Of a stretch of DNA of 32,718 nucleotides, positions 1-7,379 are shown one piece after another. The notes beneath the pieces are model-generated. The model did not search any database. It worked only from the letters and a program-made list of their open reading frames with translations, and was not told the origin of the DNA. The position numbers and the translations under genes were made by a program. This DNA comes from Clostridium luticellarii (GTDB lineage Bacteria > Bacillota > Clostridia > Clostridiales > Clostridiaceae): positions 1 through 32,718 of the forward strand of contig NZ_PVXP01000034.1 of NCBI RefSeq assembly GCF_002995845.1, in the 5' to 3' direction. How positions within the stretch are numbered: the first letter of the stretch is position 1; the number at the start of each line of letters is the position of its first letter.

Positions 1-89
1 GTATTTAAATGACTAATAAAAGATATGTTTATTTTATTATTTTCTGGTAAAATATAAGAGTAGTAAAGTTACCTTATGGGGGAATAACA

Positions 90-254
90 ATGAAGGATAA
101 TTTGGCAAATTTAGATATTAGAATAAATAATTTAAAAGAAACTCTATATTCACTGATGAGAAGTGGTAATCTTACAGATGAAACAGTGATTAGGTGCAGT
201 GAAAAGCTGGACAAGCTAATCCTGGAATATCAAAGGGAAAACAATTTTAATTAA
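90..254 (+). CDS. Spo0E-like aspartyl-phosphate phosphatase family protein
   Basis: 54-aa protein (MKDNLANLDIRINNL...). The C-terminal half carries SEKLDKLILEY, matching the S-x-x-LD-x-LI-x-x-Y signature of the Spo0E family; members are short two-helix proteins of about 50-90 aa. In Bacillus these dephosphorylate Spo0A~P and delay sporulation; clostridia carry several paralogues whose targets are less clear. The start is an ATG 8 nt after a GGGGG ribosome site (77-82). A hairpin terminator follows at 275-293. The gene converges on helD. Family assignment rests on the motif and length only; the cellular role is inferred. Confidence 0.75.
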   Translation: MKDNLANLDIRINNLKETLYSLMRSGNLTDETVIRCSEKLDKLILEYQRENNFN

Positions 255-274
255 ATATTTTTATATGATAAAAA

Positions 275-293
275 TAAGGGGTAAAACCCCTTA
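275..293. terminator. Terminator between the Spo0E-like gene and helD
   Basis: Perfect 7-bp stem TAAGGGG / CCCCTTA with a 5-nt loop, flanked by A/T-rich runs on both sides. It lies between two convergent genes, so it probably works in both directions. Confidence 0.6.
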
Positions 294-352
294 CTTTCTT
301 TAAATTTTAATCTGTAAAAATCATTTCGTATAACATATGCCTTTATTCCCTT

Positions 353-2656
353 TTACTTATGAAAATCAGCTATTATCTTTGAAAGTTTACCTGAATAAAA
401 TATGTATTCCATGTGAAGGGCCCGGGTAAGAACTACATAGAGTATTTTCTTGTCCAATTCACTCTCAGTATAATTGCTTTGGTTACAATTATAAATTATA
501 CTACAGTCAAATTCCAGACCTTTTGTCATGTATGATGGAATTATTATTTTGTCATCCTTCAGCACATCATCATTTTCTCTTACTAAATTCCAATTGTAAA
601 CACTGTATTTTTTCAAGTAATCCCTGATCTTTTTGCACTGGTCATAAGTTTTCCCTATGACAGCTATGGTATTTTTGCTGCTGTCATAAACTTTTTTAAC
701 TATTTTATCTAAATTTTCACTAAAATCTCTGTTATTTTTGAATTCAACTATTTTAGGAGAATCCCCGTGTCTCAAGACAGGTGCCGCAGCTTTCAAATTA
801 TTTTTTTGAATTTTGAGCACCTTGTTTGCAAATTCTATTATTTCTACCGTAGAACGATAGCTTTGAGTTAATTGAAAATATTTTACGCTGCTTCCAAATA
901 TATCTTTTATTAGGCCGTTCCAGTCGGATATCCCCCTGTAATCATATATACCCTGTGCAATATCTCCGACTATAGTCATAGAATCACTTGTACTCATTTC
1001 CTTTAAGACTTCCATTTCAAAACTGCTGTAATCCTGAGCCTCATCTACCACAAGATGCTTATATTTAAATTTTTTGGGAACTCCTTCTATTTTAAACTTC
1101 AAATAACAGAGAGCAGCCAGATCATCACTGTCTATTACATTATTCTGTCTATTTGTCTGTACTTCTTTTGCAAGATCATCCCAGATACTTTTAGAAACTT
1201 TTCCAGCTGCAATTTTTTCAAATACTTTCTGATCAGTCAAAAATTTTTCGTAGAGTTTGGATGTATCAACTTCGGTCCATCTATCAAAATAATCTTCAAA
1301 ATTCTTTTTTGCTGTAATTGTCGCTTCTTTCTTTTTCCTATCCCTTTTATCATATATATCTATGATTTTTTTTCTCCTGTCTAAACCATCTTCCATGGTC
1401 TTCTTTAATCTGGCAACTTGATAATCATAAAAAAAATCTATTTTATCAACTATTTTATTTATTTTATCATCTATTTTCAGCTTAAAATATCTTTTTATTT
1501 CGTGTTTCCTTCGATTTACAGGCATATGGCTCATGTCTTTCAGATAAAGTCTGTATATTTCCTGACTGTTGAATAAAATATAACTGTCTACTTTTATGTC
1601 TCCCATGTCCAGATCTTTTTTCTCAATATATTTTACGTAATCATCAATTAGTTTTTTATATAGAACGCTTCCTCTTATACGGCTGCACAGGCTTATATTT
1701 TTTTTAGAAGAAATTTTACTATCCTCAAGAATATGTGCCAATTTCTTTTCTTTAGTATATATTTTCCCCTTGATGTGAAGCAGTTCACTGCACATTTCTT
1801 CAAAGGTCATCTGTTTTACATTATCTATTCCCAAATCAGGAAGAACATCAGATATATAGCTTAAAAAAAGTTTGTTGGGAGCTATAACCAGAACATCTTT
1901 TCCATTTAACTTATCTTTATATCTGTATAATAAATAAGCCAGTCTATGGAGGGCCACCGTAGTTTTTCCAGACCCTGCAGCTCCTTGAAATACAAGAGTG
2001 CTGTTTTTTTCAGTTCTTATTATATCATTCTGCCCTTTCTGAATAGTTGCCACTACATTTTTAAGTCTGTTGTTTGCACTTTGATTTAAATTTATTTTCA
2101 AAAATTCATCCACCAGTGAATTGCCCTCTTCATTGTCGGATTTAAGCATTATTTCATTTATTCCCTCATCAAAGGCATTTTTTAATTTCCCCTTTTCAAT
2201 CAGAAATTTCCTTTTCAAACTGAGTTCTCCGCTTATCACTCCAATGGGGGATTTGTAAAATGTTTTTCCTTCCACGCCGCTGTAATATAGATCTGCTAGG
2301 GGAGCTCTCCAGTCAATTACCTTTTCATCTCCATTTTGTATATCACCCAGCCCAAATTTACCTATATAAAAAGTTTCTTTCTGGCCCTTATATTCCCTGA
2401 AATCAATTCTTCCAAAATAGGGCTTTTCTCTGCTTTCCTCGTATTTTTCCAAATTTTTATGGGTAATATTATATAATTTTTCTTTTGTATCCAGTTCTTC
2501 ATTATACCTTCCCTTAGATTGTTTCCTAAGATCTTCTATACTTGTTTTTAATTTCATATCATCTGATTGTATATTTTCTATTTCTGAATTTATCCAATTT
2601 AAAATATCCTTGAAATGTTCTTTTTCAATTTTCATCTCACCGCAATCTATGGACAC
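353..2656 (-). CDS. helD: HelD-like RNA polymerase-associated helicase/ATPase (UvrD superfamily)
   Basis: 767-aa superfamily 1 ATPase, close to the ~770 aa of Bacillus HelD. HelD binds core RNA polymerase and uses ATP to free stalled or post-termination complexes. Visible parts: a charged coiled-coil N-terminal arm (residues ~10-75), a WRAPLADLYYS segment (~115-125) typical of the family, Walker A GAAGSGKTT (~224-232), Walker B VVDEAQD (~535-541), and a UvrD-like QSYRST motif (~597). The start is GTG, 5 nt after GAAGGG; an internal ATG seven codons later is a possible alternative. It has its own promoter (2741-2769) about 85 nt upstream. The family is clear; the choice of HelD over another UvrD/Rep-like ATPase rests on length and the RAP motif. 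Confidence 0.88.
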   Translation of the reverse strand: MSIDCGEMKIEKEHFKDILNWINSEIENIQSDDMKLKTSIEDLRKQSKGRYNEELDTKEKLYNITHKNLEKYEESREKPYFGRIDFREYKGQKETFYIGKFGLGDIQNGDEKVIDWRAPLADLYYSGVEGKTFYKSPIGVISGELSLKRKFLIEKGKLKNAFDEGINEIMLKSDNEEGNSLVDEFLKINLNQSANNRLKNVVATIQKGQNDIIRTEKNSTLVFQGAAGSGKTTVALHRLAYLLYRYKDKLNGKDVLVIAPNKLFLSYISDVLPDLGIDNVKQMTFEEMCSELLHIKGKIYTKEKKLAHILEDSKISSKKNISLCSRIRGSVLYKKLIDDYVKYIEKKDLDMGDIKVDSYILFNSQEIYRLYLKDMSHMPVNRRKHEIKRYFKLKIDDKINKIVDKIDFFYDYQVARLKKTMEDGLDRRKKIIDIYDKRDRKKKEATITAKKNFEDYFDRWTEVDTSKLYEKFLTDQKVFEKIAAGKVSKSIWDDLAKEVQTNRQNNVIDSDDLAALCYLKFKIEGVPKKFKYKHLVVDEAQDYSSFEMEVLKEMSTSDSMTIVGDIAQGIYDYRGISDWNGLIKDIFGSSVKYFQLTQSYRSTVEIIEFANKVLKIQKNNLKAAAPVLRHGDSPKIVEFKNNRDFSENLDKIVKKVYDSSKNTIAVIGKTYDQCKKIRDYLKKYSVYNWNLVRENDDVLKDDKIIIPSYMTKGLEFDCSIIYNCNQSNYTESELDKKILYVVLTRALHMEYIFYSGKLSKIIADFHK

Positions 2657-2740
2657 ATTATCCCTTCTCTCATATAAATAGCATTTATAACAAAGCTCAA
2701 GTGATTTTTAGGCTCAAATGGAGTTTACTCATTTGGATAA

Positions 2741-2769
2741 ATTTTATATTTAACATTATAATATGTCAA
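2741..2769 (-). promoter_or_regulatory. SigA-type promoter of helD
   Basis: On the minus strand: TTGACA (2764-2769), 17-bp spacer, TAAAAT (2741-2746). The -35 is consensus and the -10 has one mismatch. The leader of about 75 nt includes an imperfect hairpin, CAAATG...CATTTG. Confidence 0.75.
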
Positions 2770-2776
2770 GGGTGCA

Positions 2777-2811
2777 AAAAAGCAGTATGAATTGAATTCA
2801 TACTGCTTTTT
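2777..2811 (-). terminator. Terminator of the ECF S-component gene
   Basis: 16-bp inverted repeat (arms 2777-2792 and 2796-2811, 3-nt loop); on the minus strand it ends in a run of T. It sits between the end of the ECF gene and the helD promoter, so it insulates helD from upstream transcription. Confidence 0.8.
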
Positions 2812-2840
2812 GCTTTCACTTGAATTTTTATTGTTTGCCG

Positions 2841-3329
2841 TTAAATTCTCTTTAGGCTCAAGCTTCTGGAAAGTGCCCCTAAAATACCTAGAGCAATAGC
2901 TCCATCTATCATATGGTGAATAAGTGTACCTACTCCAACTACTATGAGCACCTTGTACATAGTAAATCCAAAAGGTATTACTGCTATAGCTTCAAGTATT
3001 CCATGGATAGGTGCTGTAAGTACTATGATCTTTTTAAAGGATATTCCTCTTTTCAGCATGAGCGCACCTGCCAGTCCCACAAATATATGGCTGGCAGCTC
3101 TTGCTGCTATTACAAGAGGTGAAGTAACCAAAAATCCTATTACGGATCCTATACCTACCATTACTGCTGCAAAAGGCCCCAAAAACATTGATATGAACAT
3201 GGGTACATGAGCAGCTAGAGTGGCACTGAAAGGTCCGAATTGTATCTTTAAAATTCCAAAAGCCGTTGGTATTACAATTGCCAAAGCTGTCAGAAGACCT
3301 GCATAAGTAAGTTTTTTTATATTATTCAT
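2841..3329 (-). CDS. ECF transporter S component (substrate unknown)
   Basis: 162-aa, almost wholly hydrophobic protein with about five or six membrane segments. Its pattern (Ala/Gly-rich first helix, HVPMFISMFLGPFAA, ARAASHIFVG) is typical of substrate-binding S subunits of energy-coupling-factor vitamin importers. S components capture the vitamin and dock with a shared EcfA/A'/T module encoded elsewhere; no Ecf ATPase is in this window. The start follows GGAGGAG. Niacin (NiaX-like) is one possibility, but I cannot assign the substrate. The promoter overlaps a 15-bp palindrome, suggesting repression by a ligand-sensing regulator. Confidence 0.75.
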   Translation of the reverse strand: MNNIKKLTYAGLLTALAIVIPTAFGILKIQFGPFSATLAAHVPMFISMFLGPFAAVMVGIGSVIGFLVTSPLVIAARAASHIFVGLAGALMLKRGISFKKIIVLTAPIHGILEAIAVIPFGFTMYKVLIVVGVGTLIHHMIDGAIALGILGALSRSLSLKRI

Positions 3330-3340
3330 TTTTCTCCTCC

Positions 3341-3376
3341 ATACTAATGTATATACTGATATATATACATTAGTAT
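3341..3376. promoter_or_regulatory. Operator-like palindrome at the ECF gene promoter
   Basis: Perfect 15-bp inverted repeat (arms 3341-3355 and 3362-3376, half-site ATACTAATGTATATA) with a 6-nt centre. It covers the -10 box and start site of the leftward promoter, the usual place for a repressor operator. The regulator is not identified. Confidence 0.6.
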
Positions 3377-3400
3377 ATATGCATTGGCTCTAAATGTAAA
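3372..3400 (-). promoter_or_regulatory. Promoter of the ECF S-component gene
   Basis: Minus strand TTTACA (3395-3400), 17-bp spacer, TATACT (3372-3377). Divergent from the def promoter, with only 14 bp between the two -35 boxes. Confidence 0.65.
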
Positions 3401-3414
3401 GCCATAAATCCAAA

Positions 3415-3443
3415 TTGACCCTTTTATAAAATAAATGTATAAT
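3415..3443 (+). promoter_or_regulatory. Promoter of the deformylase gene
   Basis: TTGACC (3415-3420), 17-bp spacer, TATAAT (3438-3443), about 35 bp ahead of the TTG start. Confidence 0.7.
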
Positions 3444-3477
3444 TTATTTATGGACGATTTATAAGGAGGGAATATAT

Positions 3478-3954
3478 TTGGCAGTAAGAGAGATATTGCA
3501 ATTTGGGGATAAATTACTAAAAAGGGTCAGCAGACAGGTTAAAGAAATAGATGAGGAAACTTTAAAGGTTATAGAGGATTTAAAGGATACTTTAAGCAAC
3601 AGCCCCGGTGGTGTAGGACTTTCTGCTCCTCAAATAGGAATACTTAAAAAAATAATAGTCATAGATCTGAAAGAAGAGGATTCAAAACCCATAATTTTGA
3701 TAAATCCCAGGATAATCAAAAAAATAGGCAGACAGGAGAGCGTGGAGGGATGCTTAAGCTACCCGGGATATGAAGGTATTGTAATAAGGCCCAAAAAAAT
3801 TATAGTGACAGGTCAGGATATACAGGGCAATGAGGTTACCTATAAGGTAGACGGACTTGTGTCCAATGTATTCTGTCATGAAATAGATCATTTATCCGGC
3901 ATCCTGTATACAGACAGGGCAAAGAAAATATATAAGGTAGAAGCTACCGATTAA
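3478..3954 (+). CDS. def: Polypeptide deformylase
   Basis: 158-aa peptide deformylase, which removes the formyl group from the N-terminal Met of new proteins. All three catalytic motifs are present: GVGLSAPQIG (45-54), EGCLS with metal ligand Cys92 (90-94), and HEIDH with two His ligands and the catalytic Glu (134-138). The start is TTG, set by AAGGAGG at 3462-3468; no closer ATG fits. The length is normal for the short clostridial type. It stands alone, divergent from the ECF gene, rather than next to fmt/priA, so it may be an extra copy. Confidence 0.95.
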   Translation: MAVREILQFGDKLLKRVSRQVKEIDEETLKVIEDLKDTLSNSPGGVGLSAPQIGILKKIIVIDLKEEDSKPIILINPRIIKKIGRQESVEGCLSYPGYEGIVIRPKKIIVTGQDIQGNEVTYKVDGLVSNVFCHEIDHLSGILYTDRAKKIYKVEATD

Positions 3955-3956
3955 TA

Positions 3957-4020
3957 CAGACAAAGGGCTTTCTCAGCATCAGCTGTCTTGAAGTTATAAA
4001 TGCTAAGACAAAGCCCTCTG
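3957..4020. terminator. Possible terminator between convergent genes
   Basis: Imperfect hairpin: AGGGCTTT (3964-3971) pairs with AAAGCCCT (4010-4017), then CTCAGCAT with ATGCTAAG across a small bulge, around a ~20-nt loop. No clear T-run follows on either strand, so a terminator role is only likely from its place between def and the convergent CC/Se gene. Confidence 0.4.
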
Positions 4021-4035
4021 CATACATATGTCCGG

Positions 4036-4341
4036 TTAAAAATACTTTACGTAAATCCCCTTGGAGCCAAACATGCTGCCAATTAGAGGTAATTTTATTT
4101 TTTCATATATTAGCACATCTTCTCCCAATTCAAGCCCTTTTTCCACATATACATTTACACCCTTGTAATTGTAACTATTATATATTTTTTTACTGCCTTT
4201 AAAATCTTTTGAAAATTCTATAGTTATATCCCTAACTTCCATAGAGCAGCAGCCTCCGGATGCGGAAACAGTTTTAACTATGAAATCCCCTTCCTTTTCT
4301 CTTGCATAATTAAGAGCTCTATCGTCAATAGTCAAATTCAT
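4036..4341 (-). CDS. CC/Se-motif family protein (HesB/IscA-like size)
   Basis: 101-aa protein with the pattern SGGCCSMEVRDITIEF; Cys31-Cys32 mark the CC/Se family, in which some members have selenocysteine at one of these positions. Here both are Cys (no in-frame TGA is seen). The function is not established; a redox or metal-binding role is often supposed. Start chosen at the ATG 8 nt after GAAAGGAG; an ATG 18 nt upstream contains this ribosome site and is unlikely. It lies 24 nt after the radical SAM gene, in the same direction and probably the same operon. Confidence 0.65.
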   Translation of the reverse strand: MNLTIDDRALNYAREKEGDFIVKTVSASGGCCSMEVRDITIEFSKDFKGSKKIYNSYNYKGVNVYVEKGLELGEDVLIYEKIKLPLIGSMFGSKGIYVKYF

Positions 4342-4365
4342 AATATGGACTCCTTTCAATGTGAT

Positions 4366-5556
4366 TTAAATGTGGTTGAACAGATATAATTCCCTTTCTC
4401 CGTCAAATAGTACATATCCGTTTTCTTTTTCTATGATAGAATTATTCAATAGCTTTTCTATATTTATAGAAAATTTCTCAATATGATAATTTTTTGATAC
4501 ATCTATATCTCCATTCTGGATTTTCTGTTTTATAAGTTTTTCTCCACATTTGTCTCTGTACCTCAATAAAAAATCTGGAAGCCATCTTTTTTTATTGAAC
4601 TTAAGATAATCATATTTTATTATTTCATTTAATTCAATACTTTTTTCATTCAAATACTGTTTTTCAAATTCAACAAATACCCTGTAATATTCTACTGATG
4701 ATATGTTTCTGTCCAGATAGCCTCTGTTATAAAAAAACATTCCCAACTCATAGTAAAAGTCAAAAGCAGTTTCAAATTTGGGTATGAAATAATTCAGTAT
4801 ATGTATAAATTTCCCCGAGTTATAGTATTTGTCTACGATTTTCTCAACTATTTTCAATATGACAAGCTCTTGATAACTTATACTGTCTGTTTTCAGGATC
4901 TCATAGGGAGCATAGGGAGAATATACCATACCCCATTTTTCCGCTTCCTCCCTCATGTCAGAGCCTTTTAGGAGCTTTAAAAAGCCAAGTTGAATTTCTT
5001 CCGGCCCTATAGTATGTACATCATTGAAGGATCTTTTAAAGGATTTGAAATCCTCTTCCGGAAGCCCCGCTATTAAATCAAGATGCTGTTTTACATTGCC
5101 GTATTTTTTTATTTCTTCAACTTTTTCCTTTATCTTTTCAAATTTCACGTGTCTGTCTATATTACCTAAAACCCCATTATTTGTAGTTTGCACCCCGACT
5201 TCAAGCTGAATTCTTCCCGGGGGAGCCTTGTGAAGCAGTTCTATTTCATCCTCCGTGAGAATATCCGCTGAAATTTCAAAATGAAAGGTAGTGTTCGTCT
5301 GAGCATCTATTATGAATTTCCAGAGCTCCATAGTGAATTTATGATTGCAGTTGAAAGTCCTATCTACAAATTTTACAAGTCTAATATTCTTTGTCATTAA
5401 AAATGCAAGCTCTGCCTTTACCCTTTCAATATTTAAAAATCTTACACCTTTAATAGTGGAGGATAGACAGTATTTGCACCCAAAAGGACATGCTAATAAT
5501 ACATAAATGATATTAGTCAAAAGGTAAATATTAATAATATTTGGATATATAGACAT
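4366..5556 (-). pseudogene. B12-type radical SAM protein (DUF4080-like), 5' end missing
   Basis: Open frame of 396 codons. CPFGCKYCLSS (Cys23, Cys27, Cys30) is the CxxxCxxC motif that binds the radical SAM [4Fe-4S] cluster. The following TIM-barrel part (EISADILTEDEI, LEVGVQTTN, DLIAGLPEE) and long C-terminal region resemble cobalamin-binding radical SAM proteins with a DUF4080 tail. Intact relatives are roughly 550-600 aa, with an N-terminal B12-binding domain and an ETSRGCP-like lead into the motif. Here only 22 unrelated residues (MSIYPNIIN...) precede Cys23, and no ribosome site precedes the ATG. Homology begins about base 5490. I infer that the gene is split by the prophage and probably inactive in this state. 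Confidence 0.7.
5480..5500. other. Inferred prophage-host junction (attL)
   Basis: Radical SAM coding similarity stops at the codon before CPFGCKYC (TGT at 5488-5490). To the right the sequence is AT-rich, non-coding and full of small inverted repeats (for example TTAACA/TGTTAA at 5561-5575), then phage genes start. The exact core cannot be set without the right end or an empty-site genome. Confidence 0.45.
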
Positions 5557-5661
5557 ATCGTTAACATTTTGTTAAAATATTAATAAAGGGAGATGAATAT
5601 ATTTATTGTCTATATTCTAATATTAATATAAATTAATTTAAATTTAAAGGAGAGATTTTAA

Positions 5662-6036
5662 ATGAAAAAATTGTTATGTGTTTTAGTGTTGGCTGTTTCT
5701 CTGTGTTTTGTAGGAGTAGGTTCTACAGAAGCACAATCTGCAACGCAATATGGGAAAGATGCATATAATGTACCACAATATAAATGCTGGACTATAACTT
5801 TAAATAAAGAAGTAGATTATGGCACACTATCTGCAAATAATATATATGTAGTAGATAGTAAAAACAATAGAGTACCTGTTCAAACTGCTTTAACGCAAGG
5901 CAAAAAGATTCTATACCTATTTAATATAGAACCTTATAAAGCTGGAGAGACTTATACAATATATATACAGAATTTAAAGAGTACTACAGGAGCAACAGTA
6001 AAACCTATATATTTTAGGTTCCACATTGCTAATTAA
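5662..6036 (+). CDS. Secreted protein with Ig-like (SbsA-type) domain
   Basis: 124-aa protein. Signal peptide MKKLLCVLVLAVSLCFVGVG, with probable cleavage near STEAQSA (~25). The mature part (KCWTITLNKEVDYGTLSANNIYVVDSKNN... GETYTIYIQNLKSTTG) matches the bacterial Ig-like fold seen in S-layer and cell-wall proteins (SbsA Ig-like). Good ribosome site AAAGGAGAG, 8 nt before ATG. It is the only substantial plus-strand gene in the inferred prophage, next to the left junction and convergent with the membrane protein at 6071. That is the usual place for lysogenic-conversion cargo; it could instead be host if the junction is misplaced. Confidence 0.65.
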   Translation: MKKLLCVLVLAVSLCFVGVGSTEAQSATQYGKDAYNVPQYKCWTITLNKEVDYGTLSANNIYVVDSKNNRVPVQTALTQGKKILYLFNIEPYKAGETYTIYIQNLKSTTGATVKPIYFRFHIAN

Positions 6037-6045
6037 GAGTAAATT

Positions 6046-6069
6046 AAAAGAGGCATGAAAGCCTCTTTT
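6046..6069. terminator. Bidirectional terminator
   Basis: 9-bp stem AAAAGAGGC / GCCTCTTTT with a 6-nt loop, A-run on one side and T-run on the other. It serves the Ig-like gene (+) and overlaps the last bases of the convergent gene (-). Confidence 0.85.
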
Positions 6070-6070
6070 T

Positions 6071-6766
6071 TTAATAGCCTGATGGAAATACCAATTGACG
6101 TGTTTCTGGTTTTATATTCTTACCTATTGCAGGATTTAAATATGTAGTATTATCACCTTGAAGTAATATAAATTGTTCATTAGATATATTGCCAAAATCC
6201 TCAACCTTCTGTAGTTCAGTTTGTGGGAAGGTTAATTTCATTCCTATATCTTTAGTAGTTTTTCCGTACTTGTCTGTGAATTCCGCCATTCCTTCTAGCC
6301 TAATGGTTTGATATTTTTTAAATTCATCATTTTTATAAATTTTTTCCAAATTTAATTTAGAATGGTATATCATTTGAGTAACAAAATTATTTTCGTTTGT
6401 ATAATCTACCTTAAACTGTATAGTAGCTATGTTATTTGTCGTATCCACTATGAGCTTACCTTCTTGAAAATTTTTAGATACCAACTGTTCTAAGGTATCT
6501 TTTTTAACTACTGGTTTAGGCGTTTCTTTTTTTACTTCTGGTTTTTCCGCTTTAGGTGTTTCTTTAGATACTTCCTTTTTCGTATTCGCTGCAGGTTGTG
6601 TTTCAGTAGGCACATATTGCCCTGCTATCCCCGTAACTATAAAAGATATTATTAAAATAATTAAATTCCTTTTAAAATTAGTTTTGTCTTTTCTTTTAAG
6701 CCCTCTTATTACTAAAAATAATGAGACTGCAAAAACCACGGCACCAATATAAGCTATGAATTTCAT
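6071..6766 (-). CDS. Membrane-anchored protein of unknown function (likely prophage cargo)
   Basis: 231-aa protein not recognised by family. Two N-terminal membrane segments (~3-22 and ~33-51), then a Lys/Pro/Glu-rich linker (~57-95, with KKETPKP-type repeats), then a ~135-residue soluble domain. With two segments joined by a positive loop (RGLKRKDKTNFKRN), the soluble domain's side depends on topology; the linker suggests the cell surface. It lies past the terminator of the lysis operon and has its own promoter (6796-6824), so it can be expressed in the lysogen. That fits a lysogenic-conversion gene. Ribosome site GGGAGGGAA before ATG. Confidence 0.6.
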   Translation of the reverse strand: MKFIAYIGAVVFAVSLFLVIRGLKRKDKTNFKRNLIILIISFIVTGIAGQYVPTETQPAANTKKEVSKETPKAEKPEVKKETPKPVVKKDTLEQLVSKNFQEGKLIVDTTNNIATIQFKVDYTNENNFVTQMIYHSKLNLEKIYKNDEFKKYQTIRLEGMAEFTDKYGKTTKDIGMKLTFPQTELQKVEDFGNISNEQFILLQGDNTTYLNPAIGKNIKPETRQLVFPSGY

Positions 6767-6795
6767 TACATATTCCCTCCCTTTTAATTAACTAT

Positions 6796-6824
6796 ATTTT
6801 AACAATTTATGAACATCTTGTCCA
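6796..6824 (-). promoter_or_regulatory. Promoter of the membrane-anchored cargo gene
   Basis: Minus strand TGGACA (6819-6824), 17-bp spacer, TAAAAT (6796-6801), each one mismatch from consensus, about 30 bp ahead of the start codon. Confidence 0.6.
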
Positions 6825-6844
6825 TATTCAAGTATAAAAATAAA

Positions 6845-6870
6845 GCCCTACCAGAATAACTTAGTAGGGC
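6845..6870 (-). terminator. Terminator of the late (lysis) operon
   Basis: GCCCTAC / GTAGGGC stem with a 12-nt loop; on the minus strand it is followed by TTTATTTTTA. It lies just after the last lysis gene and before the cargo gene promoter. Confidence 0.75.
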
Positions 6871-6875
6871 AATAA

Positions 6876-7358
6876 TTATTTCTGAGCTGGTTTAGCTGCT
6901 GTATTATTTGTAGTAGCCGGAGTTACAGCGTTTTTTACAGTGGAAAGCTTACTTTGTAATGTAGTTACTTTAGCTTTTAATTCTGTATTTTCTTTTGTAG
7001 CTGCATTCAGTTTCTCTTGTATAGGTACAATCTTTTCATCTATAAGCTTGTTTATATCGGTAGATCCGCTCTCTTTAACTGCCCATTCTATAATCAATCC
7101 TATAACATTTGTAAGAGAATCGCTAACTTTTATTCCTTTACTGGCTAAAAAATTAGTCAACCCCTTTACCGCGGTATCTTTTCTTTCCCCTGCCGTGAGC
7201 TGGCCTGATAAATATAACTGTTGCACACCTCCAACAATTTTTAAGGCCATTTCAAACAAATTCTTAATATCTATCTTTTTATACTTCAAGTATCCAAATA
7301 GGAAAATCAGTATCACAACAACCAATATAGCTCCAGATATTATATATGCACTATTCAT
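6876..7358 (-). CDS. LLH-family-like phage holin or lysis accessory protein
   Basis: 160-aa protein with one N-terminal membrane helix (~6-25, AILVVVILIFLFGYL). A helical middle (VQQLYLSGQLTAGERKDTAVKGLTNFLASKGIKV) resembles the Holin_LLH family, followed by a coiled coil (~110-145) and an Ala/Thr/Pro-rich tail. It is the last gene of the lysis cassette, 21 nt after the endolysin. With a four-helix-type holin upstream it may act as second holin, antiholin or a spanin-like helper; sequence alone does not decide. Confidence 0.65.
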   Translation of the reverse strand: MNSAYIISGAILVVVILIFLFGYLKYKKIDIKNLFEMALKIVGGVQQLYLSGQLTAGERKDTAVKGLTNFLASKGIKVSDSLTNVIGLIIEWAVKESGSTDINKLIDEKIVPIQEKLNAATKENTELKAKVTTLQSKLSTVKNAVTPATTNNTAAKPAQK

Positions 7359-7379
7359 TTTATATTACCTCCATAAATT

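Noticed and set aside
1055-1384. 109-codon plus-strand frame
   Set aside because: Antisense to helD, Phe/Ile-rich product typical of reversed Lys/Glu-rich coding sequence.
4339-4341. Selenocysteine in the CC/Se protein
   Set aside because: The motif reads Cys-Cys with ordinary codons; no in-frame TGA before the stop.
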